Notes: a model not told the origin generated them from the sequence alone. A stretch of DNA of 64,000 nucleotides from Nothophaeocryptopus gaeumannii (GCA_031771865.1 JASISA010000010.1:124001-188000), one strand, 5' to 3'; positions 10,232-21,976 are shown, numbered from the stretch's first letter. Program-made: numbers and translations.

Positions 10232-11853
10232 GGCTCTCTGTATGTAGCCAAAAAAGCTGTAGAGAACAAAGCCAAAAGCAGAATGTGATGTTTACCTCAA
10301 CATCTCGGCCGGCCCAAGGCATACGGCTAAGGGCAAGAATCTGTAGCACGCCATTCTCCATCACACCAACGATGCGGTAGGCGAGGGCGATGGATTGATG
10401 TGTAAGGGCTTCCTGGCAGCCTAGAGTAGCAGATGGATGACCGCAACATAGTAGCGGAGGGATTGAAGTCGGATTGTGGATGAAAGCAGGAGCTGCCATG
10501 AAGTGAGGTGAGCTTGGAACCCCGGCCACGCCAAGACAAGAGATCCTGGCATCAGCGTTGAAGTCGTCGACTTCATCACTGTCTCCGACTTCAAAACCAA
10601 ACTGTCCTGCACCTAAGAATTACTAGGAGTATATGGACAAAAACTTCTCTTGCAACCCCTACAGCTTGTAGACAGGAGCAAGTCTTGCGCAGACGCTCGA
10701 AACCAGGAACATTCGACAGTCTCCCAACCCGGGCGGAGAGCTCCCTTGAAGGCGATGGAGAGGCCTACGTCCCACTTCGAGAGGCAGGTGTCGTCCTGAT
10801 ATAAGTGTGCTCCGAGGCCTCGGTATGTCCAGCACCGCGCGAACGCACCTGCAGATCTGCCATACAAAGAGTTCCAGCTCGAGCCTCTTCAGGGAAACGC
10901 CTCTTCTCAAAGTTCACGAGTCTGCCGCAAGCACATGGCTTGAAAGACCAGTCGGCTGTATAAGAAGCCTGCGAGAACCTCGTGGTATTTTCTCAGCTCC
11001 TCGTCCTTTCTTCATTGTCTGGTCTTGAAGTAAACGATTTTGGTTGGCGCCTCTCCACAAACCTCCTCTGGGTGCTTCGACCATCAACGACAGGCACATA
11101 TGTCTTTCATCAGCAGTGGCCACCTTCGAAACTTGGCCTCAGTTCTGCGAGTAATCACACAGTCAAGAGGGGCTACATAACACATGCGAGGCTGCCATTT
11201 CCAACCTCTGGCTTCGAATTCCATTTCCCCGGATACAACATGACCCATTGTGGCTTGCGGATAATTTCATCGCCTCAACGCTTGTCTTGTCAAATCATCG
11301 CTAGGAATTGGACGTCAGCGGCCATCTCAAATTCATTTTGTCCAAGCGAACGACTCTCCCCTAGATGCTTATGCCTCGGCCGGTCTGAAGTCTGAAGGCC
11401 AAGCGCGAGGATCGATATGGAGACTTCAAACCTTAAAACAAGACTGTTACCTTTCCAAACGCTTGGTTGGCTCGACCAGACAACATCACTTTGGCGAGTT
11501 CGGCCTCGTGCAGCCACGCCATCATGTCTTTTGGTACGCCTGCTTTCGAGATGGGCCTGAACGCTTCTTGAGGCAAACAGAGATGCTGCCGTACACGGCG
11601 ATATGGCTCAAAGAAGCAATCCTTTTCTCCAGGTTCCTGAAATTACCCATAGCAGATCGACGGACCGTTCTGGAGACTGTCTGTGCTGCCGTGAGTGGCG
11701 TAAATTCAAACAGTGGCAACGCTTCAATGCTTCGACATCGATGGTGGGCTCGTATACGAGCCGAACGGTAGGTCAAAGTACATATTCACTTACTCTCACC
11801 TGCCCTCTGGCAATCATTGGCATTCTCTTCTTGTCTCTTGTAACCTTGGAAAG
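10232..11853. other. 1.6-kb divergent intergenic region
   Basis: Lies between the GH3 gene (minus) and the peroxidase gene (plus), so it should hold both promoters. Several open frames of 70-140 codons occur on both strands, but none shows a domain, a signal peptide or a coherent exon chain. No repeats noticed. A degraded gene cannot be excluded. Confidence 0.4.
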
Positions 11854-13103
11854 ATGGTTGGAAAGACATCTCTCAGCCTCGCGCTGCTTAGCACCTATGC
11901 TGCAGCTTATCCATTCGCATTGCTTGACCAACTCGAATCTCCCTTCGAGAAGCGACAAACGGCTGCAATTCAGGGCGCAGGTGCCTTACCGCTAGTACCA
12001 CCACCATTCGACGCGAAGCTGCAATATGTCAGCAATCAGGGCCAGTACAAGTTCGTGGCTCCTGGCTCAGGAGATGCTCGTGGACCTTGCCCTGGTCTGA
12101 ACGCGATGGCCAACCACGGCTACTTGCCTCACAACGGAGTTGCAACCATCTCCCAATTCCAATCAGCCACCGAGCAAGTCTTCGGCATGTCGCCCGACTT
12201 GGGCGCCTTCCTCGCCATCTACGGCGCAGTCGTCGACGGTACCCTCACATCCTGGAGCATTCGCGGAACACCTCACATCGGCATTGGAGGTTCGCATGGC
12301 AACTACGAGACCGATAGCTCCCACTACGCGCCGACTTGAACCAATATGGCAGCAACGACAAGCTCGTCATGAGCCAATTCTACAACCTCTACAACATGCA
12401 ATCCGACGCCGCCACAGCCAACTACAACCTCGAAGTCCTCCATGAGTTCCGTGCCCAGCGATTCCAGGAGTCGATCGACAAGAACCCATACTTCTACTAC
12501 GGTGCTTTCAGCGGTATGGCCGTAAGCCAGGCTGCCTTCACATTCATCTACCGCTTCATGAGCAACAAGAGCGCGGAGAACCCGGAGGGTGTTCTGAACA
12601 AGAACGTCCTCAAGAGCTTCATGTCCATCCAAGGCCCTGAGAACAACCTGCAGTGGGTGCCAGGATACGAGAAGATCCCGGATAATTGGTACAAGAGACA
12701 CCCAACAGACGAGTACAGTATTCCGTACTTCGAGACTGATATCCTCTACTTCTCTGCTCGTGAGCCGAGAATTTTGCTCCCTGGGTGCAATCAGGGCAAG
12801 GTCGATACTTATAATGCTATCGACCCAGCTGTGCTCACTGGTGCAGCGTATACTGCTTCGTCGATTGCGAAGAACCCGCTTTGCTTCGCGTCGCAATTCG
12901 CGACAGCTAGTTTGCCATCGTTGACGGGGTTGAGCTCGCTTTTGCTGCAGCCATTGACGAGCTCGCTGAGCAGTGTTTCGAATGCTTTGGGCGGATGTCC
13001 GTCAATTCCGAATGCGAACCTGAGTGCTCTCTCGATTTGCCCTGGACTCTCGATTTACGGAGGGCCGACTGGGAATGTTGTGCCAGGAGCTGTTCAGTCG
13101 TAA
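11854..13103 (+). pseudogene. heme-thiolate peroxidase (chloroperoxidase/peroxygenase family), single-base frame break
   Basis: Secreted heme enzyme of the chloroperoxidase / unspecific peroxygenase family. The ATG at 11854 opens a signal peptide (MVGKTSLSLALLSTYAAAYP). The proximal heme-thiolate Cys lies in the PCP motif (GPCPGLNAMANHG); the distal acid-base Glu is expected in NYETDSS. At 12320-12321, in a CCC run, the frame slips: the first frame stops at 12337-12339, while the next frame continues as LNQYGSND and MSQFYNLYNMQSD, as in intact relatives, to 13103. No GT..AG intron can bridge the gap. With one base restored the length would be about 417 codons, normal for the long family. Either a recent pseudogene or a homopolymer miscall. 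Confidence 0.82.
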
Positions 13104-13638
13104 GACTAGGAAACAGGATTGCGATGTACGTTAGCGAGGCGAAGGGTTGTAGTATATGCATGAGCTGTGGCTCTTTGGCATTTGGCCAACAGATTTTCAC
13201 ATGTAAAACCTCATTCAGCCGATAAATCTTCGTTCCATTCCACACTCTGTTGTCGTTTTCAAGGCCGTTTTGATTACCATTTCCCCAAATCGTGTCTCGT
13301 GAATGCCTACAGAGCCCTCAGTGTGATCATGGTGCTGTCGAATCGTGCTCGGGCTTTGAAGCCTCTCTGTGCGACCGTATGTCGTGCCTGAGAACGGGCG
13401 CTGAACAATAAAGGCACAGCCTGAGATCCTGAATACCAGAGGAAAAAAAGTCATATGTCTGTGCCAGTGTCGAGTAGAGCCAGGAGTGAAGACTGAAGTG
13501 AAGGCTCGGTGAAATCGCATAGGTCCAACCGCATTACGTCATCAATTTGACGCGACAAGAACGCGTGAACTTGAACATCGCGTCTCACCTTTCCACGCCA
13601 GCGATACGACCAGCACAAAGCCCAGAAGAACCGCCAAG
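13104..13638. other. intergenic region
   Basis: About 535 bp between peroxidase and FEN1, both on the plus strand. The FEN1 promoter and leader lie here. No recognisable gene or repeat. Confidence 0.5.
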
Positions 13639-14870
13639 ATGGGTATCAAGCGTGAGTATTGTCAAAATTGCCAATAACCCTTCGAAGTGCTAATTGAGCA
13701 GACCTCTACCAAGTAATCCGCGACAACTGCCCCGATGCCATCAAGGAAGGCGAGATCAAGACGCAATTCGGCCGCAAAGTCGCCATCGATGCCTCCATGT
13801 CCCTCTACTCCTTCTTGGTCGCCGTCCGTAGCAATGGCGAACAGCTCATGTCCGACACCGGCGAGACCACCTCACACTTGATGGGCATGTTCTACCGCAC
13901 CCTCCGTATCGTCGACAACGGAATCAAGCCCGTCTACGTCTTTGATGGCGCACCACCCAAGCTCAAGTCTGGCGAGTTGGCAAAGCGGTTTCAGCGCAAG
14001 TCAGAGGCTCAAGAGGCGCATGAGGATGCGAAGGAGGTTGGCACGGCGGAAGAGGTGGAGAAGTTCAGTAGGCGTACTGTGAGGGTTACGAGGGAGCATA
14101 ACGCGGAGGCACAGAGACTGTTGAAGCTCATGGGCGTGCCCTATATCATTGCGCCAACCGAAGCTGAGGCGCAATGCGCTGTCTTGGCTCGCGGCGGCAA
14201 GGTCTATGCGGCGGCGTCTGAGGATATGGACACATTGACATTCGACTCACCAGTGCTGCTTCGCCATTTGACGTTCTCAGAGCAGCGAAAAGAACCCGTA
14301 CAAGAGATCCATCTCGACCGCGTACTTGAGGGCTTGGACATGGAGAAGGACCAGTTCATCGATCTGTGCATTCTGCTCGGCTGCGATTACCTTGACCCGG
14401 TGAAAGGCATTGGGCCCAAGAACGCCCTCGCTCTGATCAAGGAGCACAAGACGCTTGAAGGCTTCGTGGAGTGGAACAAGAAGACCGAGAAGTACACCTT
14501 GCCGGAAGACTGGCCCTTCCAAGACGCTCGCGTCCTCTTCCAAGAGCCTGATGTCCGAAAGGCAGATCACCCTGACTGCGACTTCAAGTGGGATGCTCCA
14601 GACATGGACGGACTTGTCAAGTTCTTGGTCGAAGAGAAGGGCTTCTCGGAGGACCGTGTCCGAAGTGGTGGAGAGCGACTGAAGAAGAATCTCAAGTCCA
14701 GCCAACAGTCGCGGTTGGAGGGTTTCTTCAAGCCGAAGGAGAAGACGGACGAGGAAAAGGCTTCGCTGAAGCGCAAGAACGAAGAGAAGCTGGAAGCGTC
14801 GAAAAAGAAGAAGAAAGAGGAGGCTAAGGCGAAGAAGGATGCTAAGGCCAAGCCGAAGATGAACTCATGA
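13639..14870 (+). CDS. FEN1: flap endonuclease 1 (FEN1/RAD27)
   Basis: Structure-specific 5' nuclease that removes flaps in Okazaki-fragment maturation and long-patch repair. Exon 1 is only 13 nt (13639-13651); a 50-nt intron (13652-13701, GTGAGT..CAG) follows, then 13702-14870; product 393 aa, the normal length. Seen: XPG-N (MGIKHLYQVIRDN, KVAIDASMSLYSFLVAVR, YVFDGAPP), XPG-I with the metal-binding acidic residues (EAEAQCA, ASEDMDTLTF), the H2TH/helix-hairpin region (GCDYLDPVKGIGPK) and a C-terminal PCNA-interacting box (QSRLEGFF). A Lys-rich tail can act as nuclear localisation signal. Frame is intact. Confidence 0.97.
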
Positions 14871-15642
14871 TTTGATTGCATTTGATGTTGAAGCGATGGC
14901 GTTGGAATGGCGTTGCTGGAAGACGGAAAATGGGCAGTGGCATCGACGACAGTCGACACTGGGCGGCTGGCAGCACTCGGATTTGAGATGCTAGAAGACT
15001 TTACTGTAGCTTCTGTAAGTGATTGCAAGTGTTGACTTTGCGTGAGTGGCTTGCAACTATCATCGCCATCCGAACGATATGATAGCACATCCACAGGCAA
15101 GAGCGGACTGACGTGACAAAAAGATCAAATCGAATCGAACCACCAAATCTCTCCCCTGACCAGTCTCGAACCCACACTCCACCAAAAAGCAAAATAGAAA
15201 TATTCCACTCTGTCCGCCTGAATGAACTGCAGGTCCCGTCACTAAGTGACGGGAGCTACAGAGGAACTGAGGCCACTGCCAAGATGCTAAGTGATATCCA
15301 CCAGTCAACATTGTGATACCGTGGGGGATATCGGCGCACGAGGAGATTACCACTTTTCAGTTGCCTTTTATTGGTGGATAGGCGGAATTGAATTGGTTAT
15401 GTAGCTTGGGGCGGGGGGAGTGTGGAGGTGAAGGTGAAGGCGGCGCTAGGGTGAGGTGAAGGCGGCCGTTGGGGAGTGTTTGGAAGGGCAGGGGTGGAGG
15501 GATGAGGGGCATGTGAAAGGCTTGGCGTTTGTTGGAGTCGAAGGTTGCACGCGGATGTTTGTTTTGACAGCTGCAGAGATTGAACTTGTGACAACACAGC
15601 ACAGGCTGAACCCTCAGAGCCGCCACACGCGCCGTCGACAAC
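14871..15642. other. intergenic region
   Basis: About 770 bp between FEN1 and the F-box gene. A purine-rich, low-complexity stretch at about 15410-15500 (GGNGGTGAAGG-like) is the only notable feature. A 312-codon minus-strand open frame covering 16295-15357 is judged the antisense shadow of the F-box gene. Confidence 0.5.
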
Positions 15643-16445
15643 ATGGTAAGCTGCTTGCCCACTGTGCCGTACTTGAAGGTGATGCTGACTGCTGCCAGGC
15701 CGCCGCCGCTCGCGTCGGTGCGATTGCTGAGCTGGTGGAGCAAATTCTGCTTCATCTGCCTCTCAAGACCACCATCTTCGCTTAACGAGTCAACCGCATC
15801 TGGCATGGAGTCATCAAGGAGTCGCCACAGCTCCAGAAAGCGCTCTTCCTCCGCCCGATGAGCGACGAAGTGATTGCCGTACACGCGCCTCTCAAATACG
15901 AGCACTACCGCTGTGTGCTTCCCGCCGGCTGCAGTTGCATTAATTTCCGTGAACCTCGCAATATTGGAGAAAACCCGTACTGGGGCCATGACCAGCCCAA
16001 AAAGAAAATCTGCCGCATCACGTTCAACCCCTTCCTCTCCCCCCTGAAGGACAATGGTTCTGTTCGTATTCACATGCTGGGCGCACGCAGCGGCAGTCTC
16101 CACAAGCCCGGATCGTACGCCCGCATGCTTATCTGTCAGCCACCCGTGTACCAGATCATCGTCAATAGCGACCGATGCACACACTCTCGTCTGATCTACG
16201 CCAGCGATCCGTCCACAGGCATGACCATGGGAGATGTGGTACAACACATGGACCGGACCGGAGACGATAGGGCATACATTGCGTATGGCATGCAACCAGT
16301 GTCATTCATATTCGGACCGAGGTTCTGTTGCGCAAAGAGACTGTACAACTTCTATGGCTTGACAACCAGTCATGCGGCTACCGAGGTCCTCGAGACACTC
16401 GTGGTCGGCGCAGGACCTCTCGACATGCAGGGTGAAGATTACTGA
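15643..16445 (+). pseudogene. F-box protein with one in-frame nonsense codon
   Basis: Small fungal F-box protein, a predicted SCF ubiquitin ligase adaptor. Exon 1 is the start codon alone (15643-15645); a 53-nt intron (GTAAGC..CAG, 15646-15698) follows, then 15699-16445; 249 codons before the stop. Seen: an F-box at residues ~6-40 (RVGAIAELVEQILLHLPLKT, then RVNRIWHGVIKESPQLQ) and a C-terminal domain with KICRITFNPFL and SYARMLICQPPVYQI. At 15783-15785 a TAA interrupts the F-box where relatives commonly have a Gln before RVNR; the frame is otherwise perfect for 220 further codons. CAA to TAA is one C-to-T change. Could be a polymorphic null allele. Confidence 0.78.
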
Positions 16446-16716
16446 AATTGGAGGAAGGCTCTGGAGGGTTCGTCAGCTTGGCAGTAATGTCTGTGAACGT
16501 TGCACAAGGAGCTACTATGGCTTGAAATGGTATGAAGACTTTATTGAGAGAGTTGGACTTTACCGCGAGTGAAGTGTTGCAGAAAGTGAAGCGCGCGTGA
16601 TTGCATGTGCATGCCAAGAAACTTAATTCAAAGCCCGCCTTCCACCTCTTTCTTGCAACTTCGAAGGCGTTCGTTGGGTTGATCAAATAGCTCAGGATCC
16701 ACTGCTGGCTAAGTCT

Positions 16717-17042
16717 ATGAGCGCTCGTAAGATCCCGCCATTAAGCGTGAGCTTTGCCACCGAGGAAGAGCGCTTAAGCTATTTACAAGACCATGTGTCA
16801 ACACAGTATCACACAATTGGCACCTGCGCCATGGGTCAAGTCGTGGATGACAGACTGCGAGTGAGGGGCGTTGACAGGGTCAGGATGATCGATGCTTCGG
16901 TTTCCCGTCCCATCTATCCGGCAATATTGTCGCTTCAGTGTATGCCGCGGCCGAAAAAGGAGCAGATCTGATCAAGGCGGATGACGAACGCTTTGATTAT
17001 TTCCACCTTTTAAGTACAGGTTTAAATCATCGGTATAGGTAG
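16717..17042 (+). pseudogene. relic of a GMC oxidoreductase C-terminus
   Basis: Only the C-terminal ~110 residues of a glucose-methanol-choline oxidoreductase remain. Seen: STQYHTIGTCAMG (with the active-site histidine block), VVDDRLRVRGVDRVRMIDASV, then a one-base slip at ~16920 and continuation in the next frame as GNIVASVYAAAEKGADLIK, the usual FAD-side C-terminus. Nothing upstream in 16446-16716 matches the FAD-binding N-terminus, so this is a 5'-truncated, frameshifted fragment. Its last bases overlap the 3' end of the converging F-box/LRR gene. Confidence 0.8.
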
Positions 17043-19522
17043 TTGTTGATGAACTTATTGCCGTAGTAGTCCGTCTCTTCATCGCTCCGAACGGTGGTGT
17101 TGGACCTCACTACCTGCACTACGCCATCCCACAAACCTTCCGTCTCCACATCGTGGCTTCCCGCGGCAAGGCTTCGCTGGTGTGCTAGCTTACGCTCTCT
17201 TCTGAAGGTAGAGATCAAGCCGATGTTGTCCACGCGCGGAGGCTCTCTGATTTGATTTGCGTTCGACTCTTGAGTTGGCTGACCGAAACTAACTTCCTTC
17301 TCTGCACTAGATGGGAAAGCGAATCTACCAGTCTCCAAGGTCGGAAACATGTTCTCTTCTTTGCCGAAGAAGCTGAAGTCGGTAGATGCTGCATTCCACA
17401 ATACTTCACTGTCTCGATCTTCCGTCATAGATCTCATTTCCTGATGCTGCCACGGACTGGCTTTACTGCTTCTTCGTCCATTCTCTGGTGCCATCTCCAG
17501 CACCAGTCGCTTCAGCGCAAAGAATCTGTTTGCAGAGTCTCTTACCGCAGAAGCGTGGCCTTTGCGCCCAGGAGGTAAGGCATAATCGAGACTGGCTTGC
17601 GTGCGGGCGAGGGACGCTTCCTCGGCGCAGTTCTTGATGAAACAGATGATTCGCTCCGCTACATCTTTGTCTGCAGAGTACGACGGGACATTAGTGAGGA
17701 CCAGGCTACTGACATGCGAGAGCATTGCAGGATGCAAGGTATGCCTAGCCATGGTATGGGCATTCAGCCTCGCCTTCCTTTCCGTAGCCACAGATGAGTA
17801 GCTTCTTGGTCGTGGTGGATGTGGTGGCGTGTTACCTGAGCTTGGGGACGATATTGGAGATATTGCACTTGGGAAGCCAGTCGCAGTCATCATAGTGCCT
17901 TCATCCGTGGCAGGGATTGGACTCAGATGCGTTTTGTGCATATCTTCTGAGATAGGGTTAACGACTTCTGGAGCCAAAGCACTCCCTCGCCTCGCTTCTC
18001 GAATCCCGTTCGGAGATTCCGCCGGGTCCGCAATCCTGAACGTATCATCAGCAGCAGGCGATTCCACTACCCGCATTGGATCGCCTTCGAGTTCGTACCG
18101 GGGCGTTCGTTGGCCAGCTGAAAGTTCGAAGGCCTCTGGCCTGACAGAGCTCCCTCCCAGTTCGACTACATGATGTGGCATAGGAGGGAGCGACGTGTCG
18201 CCTAGCTCCACTCTACCTAGAACTACCTCCTCCGGATGAGGATGAGGTGTCTCCTTCGTGAGCAGGCTATGATCAATACGCAGGAATGTCAGCGTGTCAG
18301 CCGCATGCCTGGAGAAGATAGGTGTAAGTTTCTCCACGCCAGGTGTCTTCACGTCACAAGTTCCATCTTGTTCTGGAATCGAAACATGCCTCACTCGAGC
18401 CGGAGCGACAGACCCTGCATCCAAAACGTGGAGTCTTTCGGATCTGACCAGACCTGATACGCCTTCCACTGTCAGAGCATTCCCGGCAATGTAGAGATGC
18501 GTGATTCCACCAGGCGGAGCGTCTTCTATTGCGAGCCTGCTGACGAACCGGCCGGTGAATGTGTTCCGGAGAAAGCCTTCAAAATCTTCACCTTGATATA
18601 TCTCAAGCATCTCAGAGCCAAGATACGGTAGCAACACCGGCGACCTCTGTCCGGATGGTAACGTCCTTGCCGAAGATTCGCTTTGAGCTTGGCTCAAGAA
18701 GCAATTGTCCAGTAATGTCCGGACACCCCGGTCCGTGACATAATTATCTCTGACATCCAGGCTCCGTACGCACAGGCCAATTGCCTTGCTCAACACATCA
18801 ATGTGCTCGTCCTTGAGCTGCAGACCTCGCAACTTCAAGACCTGAAGCCCATGAAATCTTCGCATCGTTTCCAGGACCGAGGGATCTCTTGCCGGATACG
18901 AGAATGACAGGTCCAAATACATCAGACCTTCAAACGTACCCAACGCCGCAGCCAGTCCACCGGACGTCACATTCGGACATCTCGATGCATCCAGCAACCT
19001 CAACCCAAAAGAAGGAATTGCATTCGTCGGCCTCTGGAAAAAGCTCCCCATAGACCCAGGCAGCTCAACAATCCCATCCGGCGCGACACTCGTATCCTCC
19101 ACTTTCTTCTTAAACAACACCAAAGCCTGCAACGCCGCATAATCAAAGAAAGGCAACCCCCTCACAATCAAACTCTGCAGATTCGGCAACTTCTCCATGA
19201 TATCCCTCAACCAATCCGCCTGCGGTCCATTGTATATCTCCGCATGAGCGGGCGGCAAGTGAAGAGTATGCGTCAAAGACCGGACTAGCGACCGAGCGCT
19301 TTGGAGGACGCGTTTGAAGCGCGTCAAGGCCACGTAGACGGCGTCATTTTCGATGCCAAAGTGAGAAGCAGGATTGCCCCATATATGAGGTGTGAAAGTT
19401 GCGTGCCATCTGCTGCAGACTAGAGCGGCGGAGCAGAGGTCGCTGGAGGGGAGGTAGTGGGCTACGAGGTCCCAGTAGTCGATTAGGGTGGCGGCGTCGT
19501 AGCTTGGTGGGGCGGCTTCCAT
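17027..19522 (-). CDS. F-box-like, leucine-rich-repeat protein
   Basis: Single-exon protein of 831 aa. Residues ~12-55 are F-box-like (LIDYWDLVAHYLPSSDLCSAALVCSRWHATF). Residues ~110-280 carry leucine-rich repeats of the cysteine-containing/RNI type (LPNLQSLIVRGL, LRLLDASRCPNVTSGGLAAAL, LMYLDLSFSY, LQVLKLRGLQLKDEHIDVL, VRSLDVRDNYVTDRGVRTLL, and later ITHLYIAGNALTVEGV). The remaining ~400 residues are Ser/Pro-rich and probably disordered with scattered conserved helices. The order suggests an SCF substrate receptor. The 3' end converges with the GMC relic. First ATG used; no intron needed. Confidence 0.85.
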   Translation of the reverse strand: MEAAPPSYDAATLIDYWDLVAHYLPSSDLCSAALVCSRWHATFTPHIWGNPASHFGIENDAVYVALTRFKRVLQSARSLVRSLTHTLHLPPAHAEIYNGPQADWLRDIMEKLPNLQSLIVRGLPFFDYAALQALVLFKKKVEDTSVAPDGIVELPGSMGSFFQRPTNAIPSFGLRLLDASRCPNVTSGGLAAALGTFEGLMYLDLSFSYPARDPSVLETMRRFHGLQVLKLRGLQLKDEHIDVLSKAIGLCVRSLDVRDNYVTDRGVRTLLDNCFLSQAQSESSARTLPSGQRSPVLLPYLGSEMLEIYQGEDFEGFLRNTFTGRFVSRLAIEDAPPGGITHLYIAGNALTVEGVSGLVRSERLHVLDAGSVAPARVRHVSIPEQDGTCDVKTPGVEKLTPIFSRHAADTLTFLRIDHSLLTKETPHPHPEEVVLGRVELGDTSLPPMPHHVVELGGSSVRPEAFELSAGQRTPRYELEGDPMRVVESPAADDTFRIADPAESPNGIREARRGSALAPEVVNPISEDMHKTHLSPIPATDEGTMMTATGFPSAISPISSPSSGNTPPHPPRPRSYSSVATERKARLNAHTMARHTLHPAMLSHVSSLVLTNVPSYSADKDVAERIICFIKNCAEEASLARTQASLDYALPPGRKGHASAVRDSANRFFALKRLVLEMAPENGRRSSKASPWQHQEMRSMTEDRDSEVLWNAASTDFSFFGKEENMFPTLETGRFAFPSSAEKEVSFGQPTQESNANQIREPPRVDNIGLISTFRRERKLAHQRSLAAGSHDVETEGLWDGVVQVVRSNTTVRSDEETDYYGNKFINNYLYR

Positions 19523-19672
19523 AATGGTGGAGCGTTCACATCTTGAAATGTAGTCGAAGAAAGCTCGAAGGAACGCGCTCGTGACGTTGCAGGTCGCGCC
19601 AAGCCGCTTGTGGATGCGGCCTCAGAGTACAAGGATTAAACATAGCTCAGCCTCAGTTCACGCATCTCATGA

Positions 19673-20808
19673 TCATTGTGAGTGCTGTAGACACTCCGTA
19701 TATGTTGCAAGGCGCTTCCTTACGTGAACGCCATTCCATACCTCGTCCACACCCTCCCCAGACACGCTTGGCAAGCCAACTTGCGAGATCGCAAAGCTGG
19801 CAGCCACGTTTCCATACTTCGCAGCTTCGATGTAGCTTCCTGTCTCTTCTAGACCAATAGCAAAGGCTCCAAGAAATGCATTGCCTCCGCCTGTTGTGTC
19901 CACTACTTCTTCCGAGCGTTCGCTGTAGTATGCTGGTAGCCATGTTGTTGGGATGTCTGGCGCCAATACGACACAGCCATGCTCAGCACAGCGTATCACG
20001 GCGCAGCCCTTACCATCTGCCCTGATGCCGTCTTCCACGAAGCGTTGTGCCTGCTCTTCGACTTTGTGTTTGGAGAAAGTCCCGTTCGGTTCAAGTTCGA
20101 AGAACTGAGCAAGTTCGGTGTGGTTAGGCGAGAAGACGTCCACGATCTTTGCTGCCGCGAGGTGCTGCTCCAGCGTAGAGATGCTGCATGACTTTGCTTG
20201 GGGTTCCCAGATGAAGACGGGATCTTCCAGGGCAGCAGTCGCATTCCAGCGAAGATTCAATATCATTTTCGCAGATTCCGATAGACCCTCCGCTGTGTCA
20301 AAGAAGTGGAATGCTTGCGCGTGCCATATTTCATCCAGTGTCAGGTGTGCCCAAGTTGTATTCATGGGAGCAGTCAGTCTTTCGTATGTCCTCTCTGCAA
20401 TCAGTCAGCCCTATCAGAGTGCTTGTACTCCGTCTGTCTAGAGCCTACCGCTTTCGTCGTCTCCGTAGTGGACAATACCTCTGGCAGCTGGCAAGTCTTC
20501 CCGCCAATGTACTGACAGGTTGGTATGCCAGCTTCGCAATCTGTCTACAAGCTCTTGTGGAAAGTCTCGACCGGCATTGACGATCAAACGAATGGCAAGC
20601 GGTTGCTCAATGGCAAACAAACGTGCCCCTAGCGTTGCTGAAAGCAGAGTCAGCTACGGCTTCACATCATCGTCGTGGATATTTTCGACGGCTCACCAAA
20701 CGTGACAGATCCTCCCACTACGTTTTGATGCAAACTTTCGCCGCCCCTTCTGATTTCATCCACCCACACACCGCCGAGCGCGACCAAAAGAGCATTCGTT
20801 GAGTCCAT
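19673..20808 (-). CDS. PfkB/ribokinase-fold protein, MAK32-like
   Basis: Three exons on the minus strand (20808-20697, 20637-20449, 20394-19673) with introns of 59 and 54 nt; product 340 aa. Seen: the N-terminal GGSVTFATLGARLF block of the ribokinase fold, DVFSPNHTELAQFF in the middle, and the anion-hole motif as DTTGGGNAFLGAFAIGL. Catalytic kinases have DTxGAGD; here the catalytic Asp position is Asn, as I recall for fungal Mak32 proteins, so activity is uncertain. In yeast MAK32 is needed for stability of the L-A virus-dependent killer dsRNA, mechanism unclear. Intron phases join cleanly and the start ATG opens MDSTNALLVALGG. Confidence 0.82.
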
Positions 20809-21976
20809 GGCCAGGCAGGGAGAATCAGATCGAATTGTGCAGTTGTAAGTGAAATGGAGAAGTAAACATTTCTCAGACTTGGGAAAGGGTTTGCAGGCTA
20901 CCGCTGTGCAGCGGAAGGTGCTACGGAGTTTTCATATACTGACAAGGCGGAAGGTGCGCCAACAACACCTACATTCACCATTAGCCGTCCGAGTGAAGTA
21001 AGTGGAGGTCGAGAACATGGCACTGTGATAGAAGGAGAGGAAGCGCTTGGTCTCAGAGCAAGTGAAGAGAATCACGAGCCGGAGTGGACATCCACAAGCT
21101 CAAAAAGCAAGGCTACGATGCAGCACAGAGCAAGCCCAGATTAACGATTCTTCTCAATCAGAGGCTACTATCAAGCTTCCGGAGTCAGAAGCAATGGCAC
21201 GAGATGGGACTTTTGTTTGAGCAGATCCTGCTGCGCTTGTCGATGCAGAAGTCATTTGCTGCCAGCATGATTTCCATACACGACGCCTGCTCAACCATCT
21301 GTCGGTTGGTCCGTGGTGCGCTGCTTCCGCGCCATATGAACTGACGCGGTCGAGTATGGCAAATGCTGACCATGTGGTCCACGCAGTCTAGATTGAGTGT
21401 ATCATCGACGAGAGCGCAGTTCTTGCTGCCAGCGACTATGCAGTACTTTGTGCTCTACTAGTGCTTTCTGCAACCTTGTCTCATCAAGATCTCACCTCGC
21501 CCATGATGGTACCGACTCGTAGACTGCATCTCTTAATCTCAAGCATGTTGATCTTGCTAGAAAGAGCGGAAAAGTTCCAGTGCAGTCTTCTGGATCTGAT
21601 CTCTGACGCGTTGATACGGATCTTTCTCGCGATAAAAGCAGGTGCAAAGCGGATGGAGCATTCGAGGATGGTGCGATTGGGTACGGCGTGATGTCCGAGG
21701 ACGGCCGAATGCGATGCGAGCAAACGTATGGAGATCGCATACCTTGGTTACCACTGATGGAGCATGAGGTCTCTTCAGTGCTGATGCAGAAAGCAGATGG
21801 TGAGCTGGAGAGCTTCGAGACAGATGGACTGGAGAGAGAGGGAGTCGACCAGGCATGAATTTCGACCTCAGGCATTTCAGGCCTTGGCACCTCCGACATC
21901 ACCATTGATGACATCGGCCACATGCACGTTCCATCACAAGTCAGACCCCTTCTGTCCGAAGATATGACACTCGAAC
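20809..21976. other. 1.2-kb divergent intergenic region
   Basis: Between the MAK32-like gene (minus) and the RWD gene (plus). Fragments of coding-like frame occur on the plus strand, for example 21607-21858 reading through AIGYGVMSEDGRMRCEQTYGD, but each is bounded by stops and I could not link them by splice sites. No repeat or RNA gene recognised. Confidence 0.4.

Noticed and set aside
15357..16295. 312-codon open frame on the minus strand
   Set aside because: It is antisense to the F-box gene, has no domain, and its composition mirrors the coding strand.
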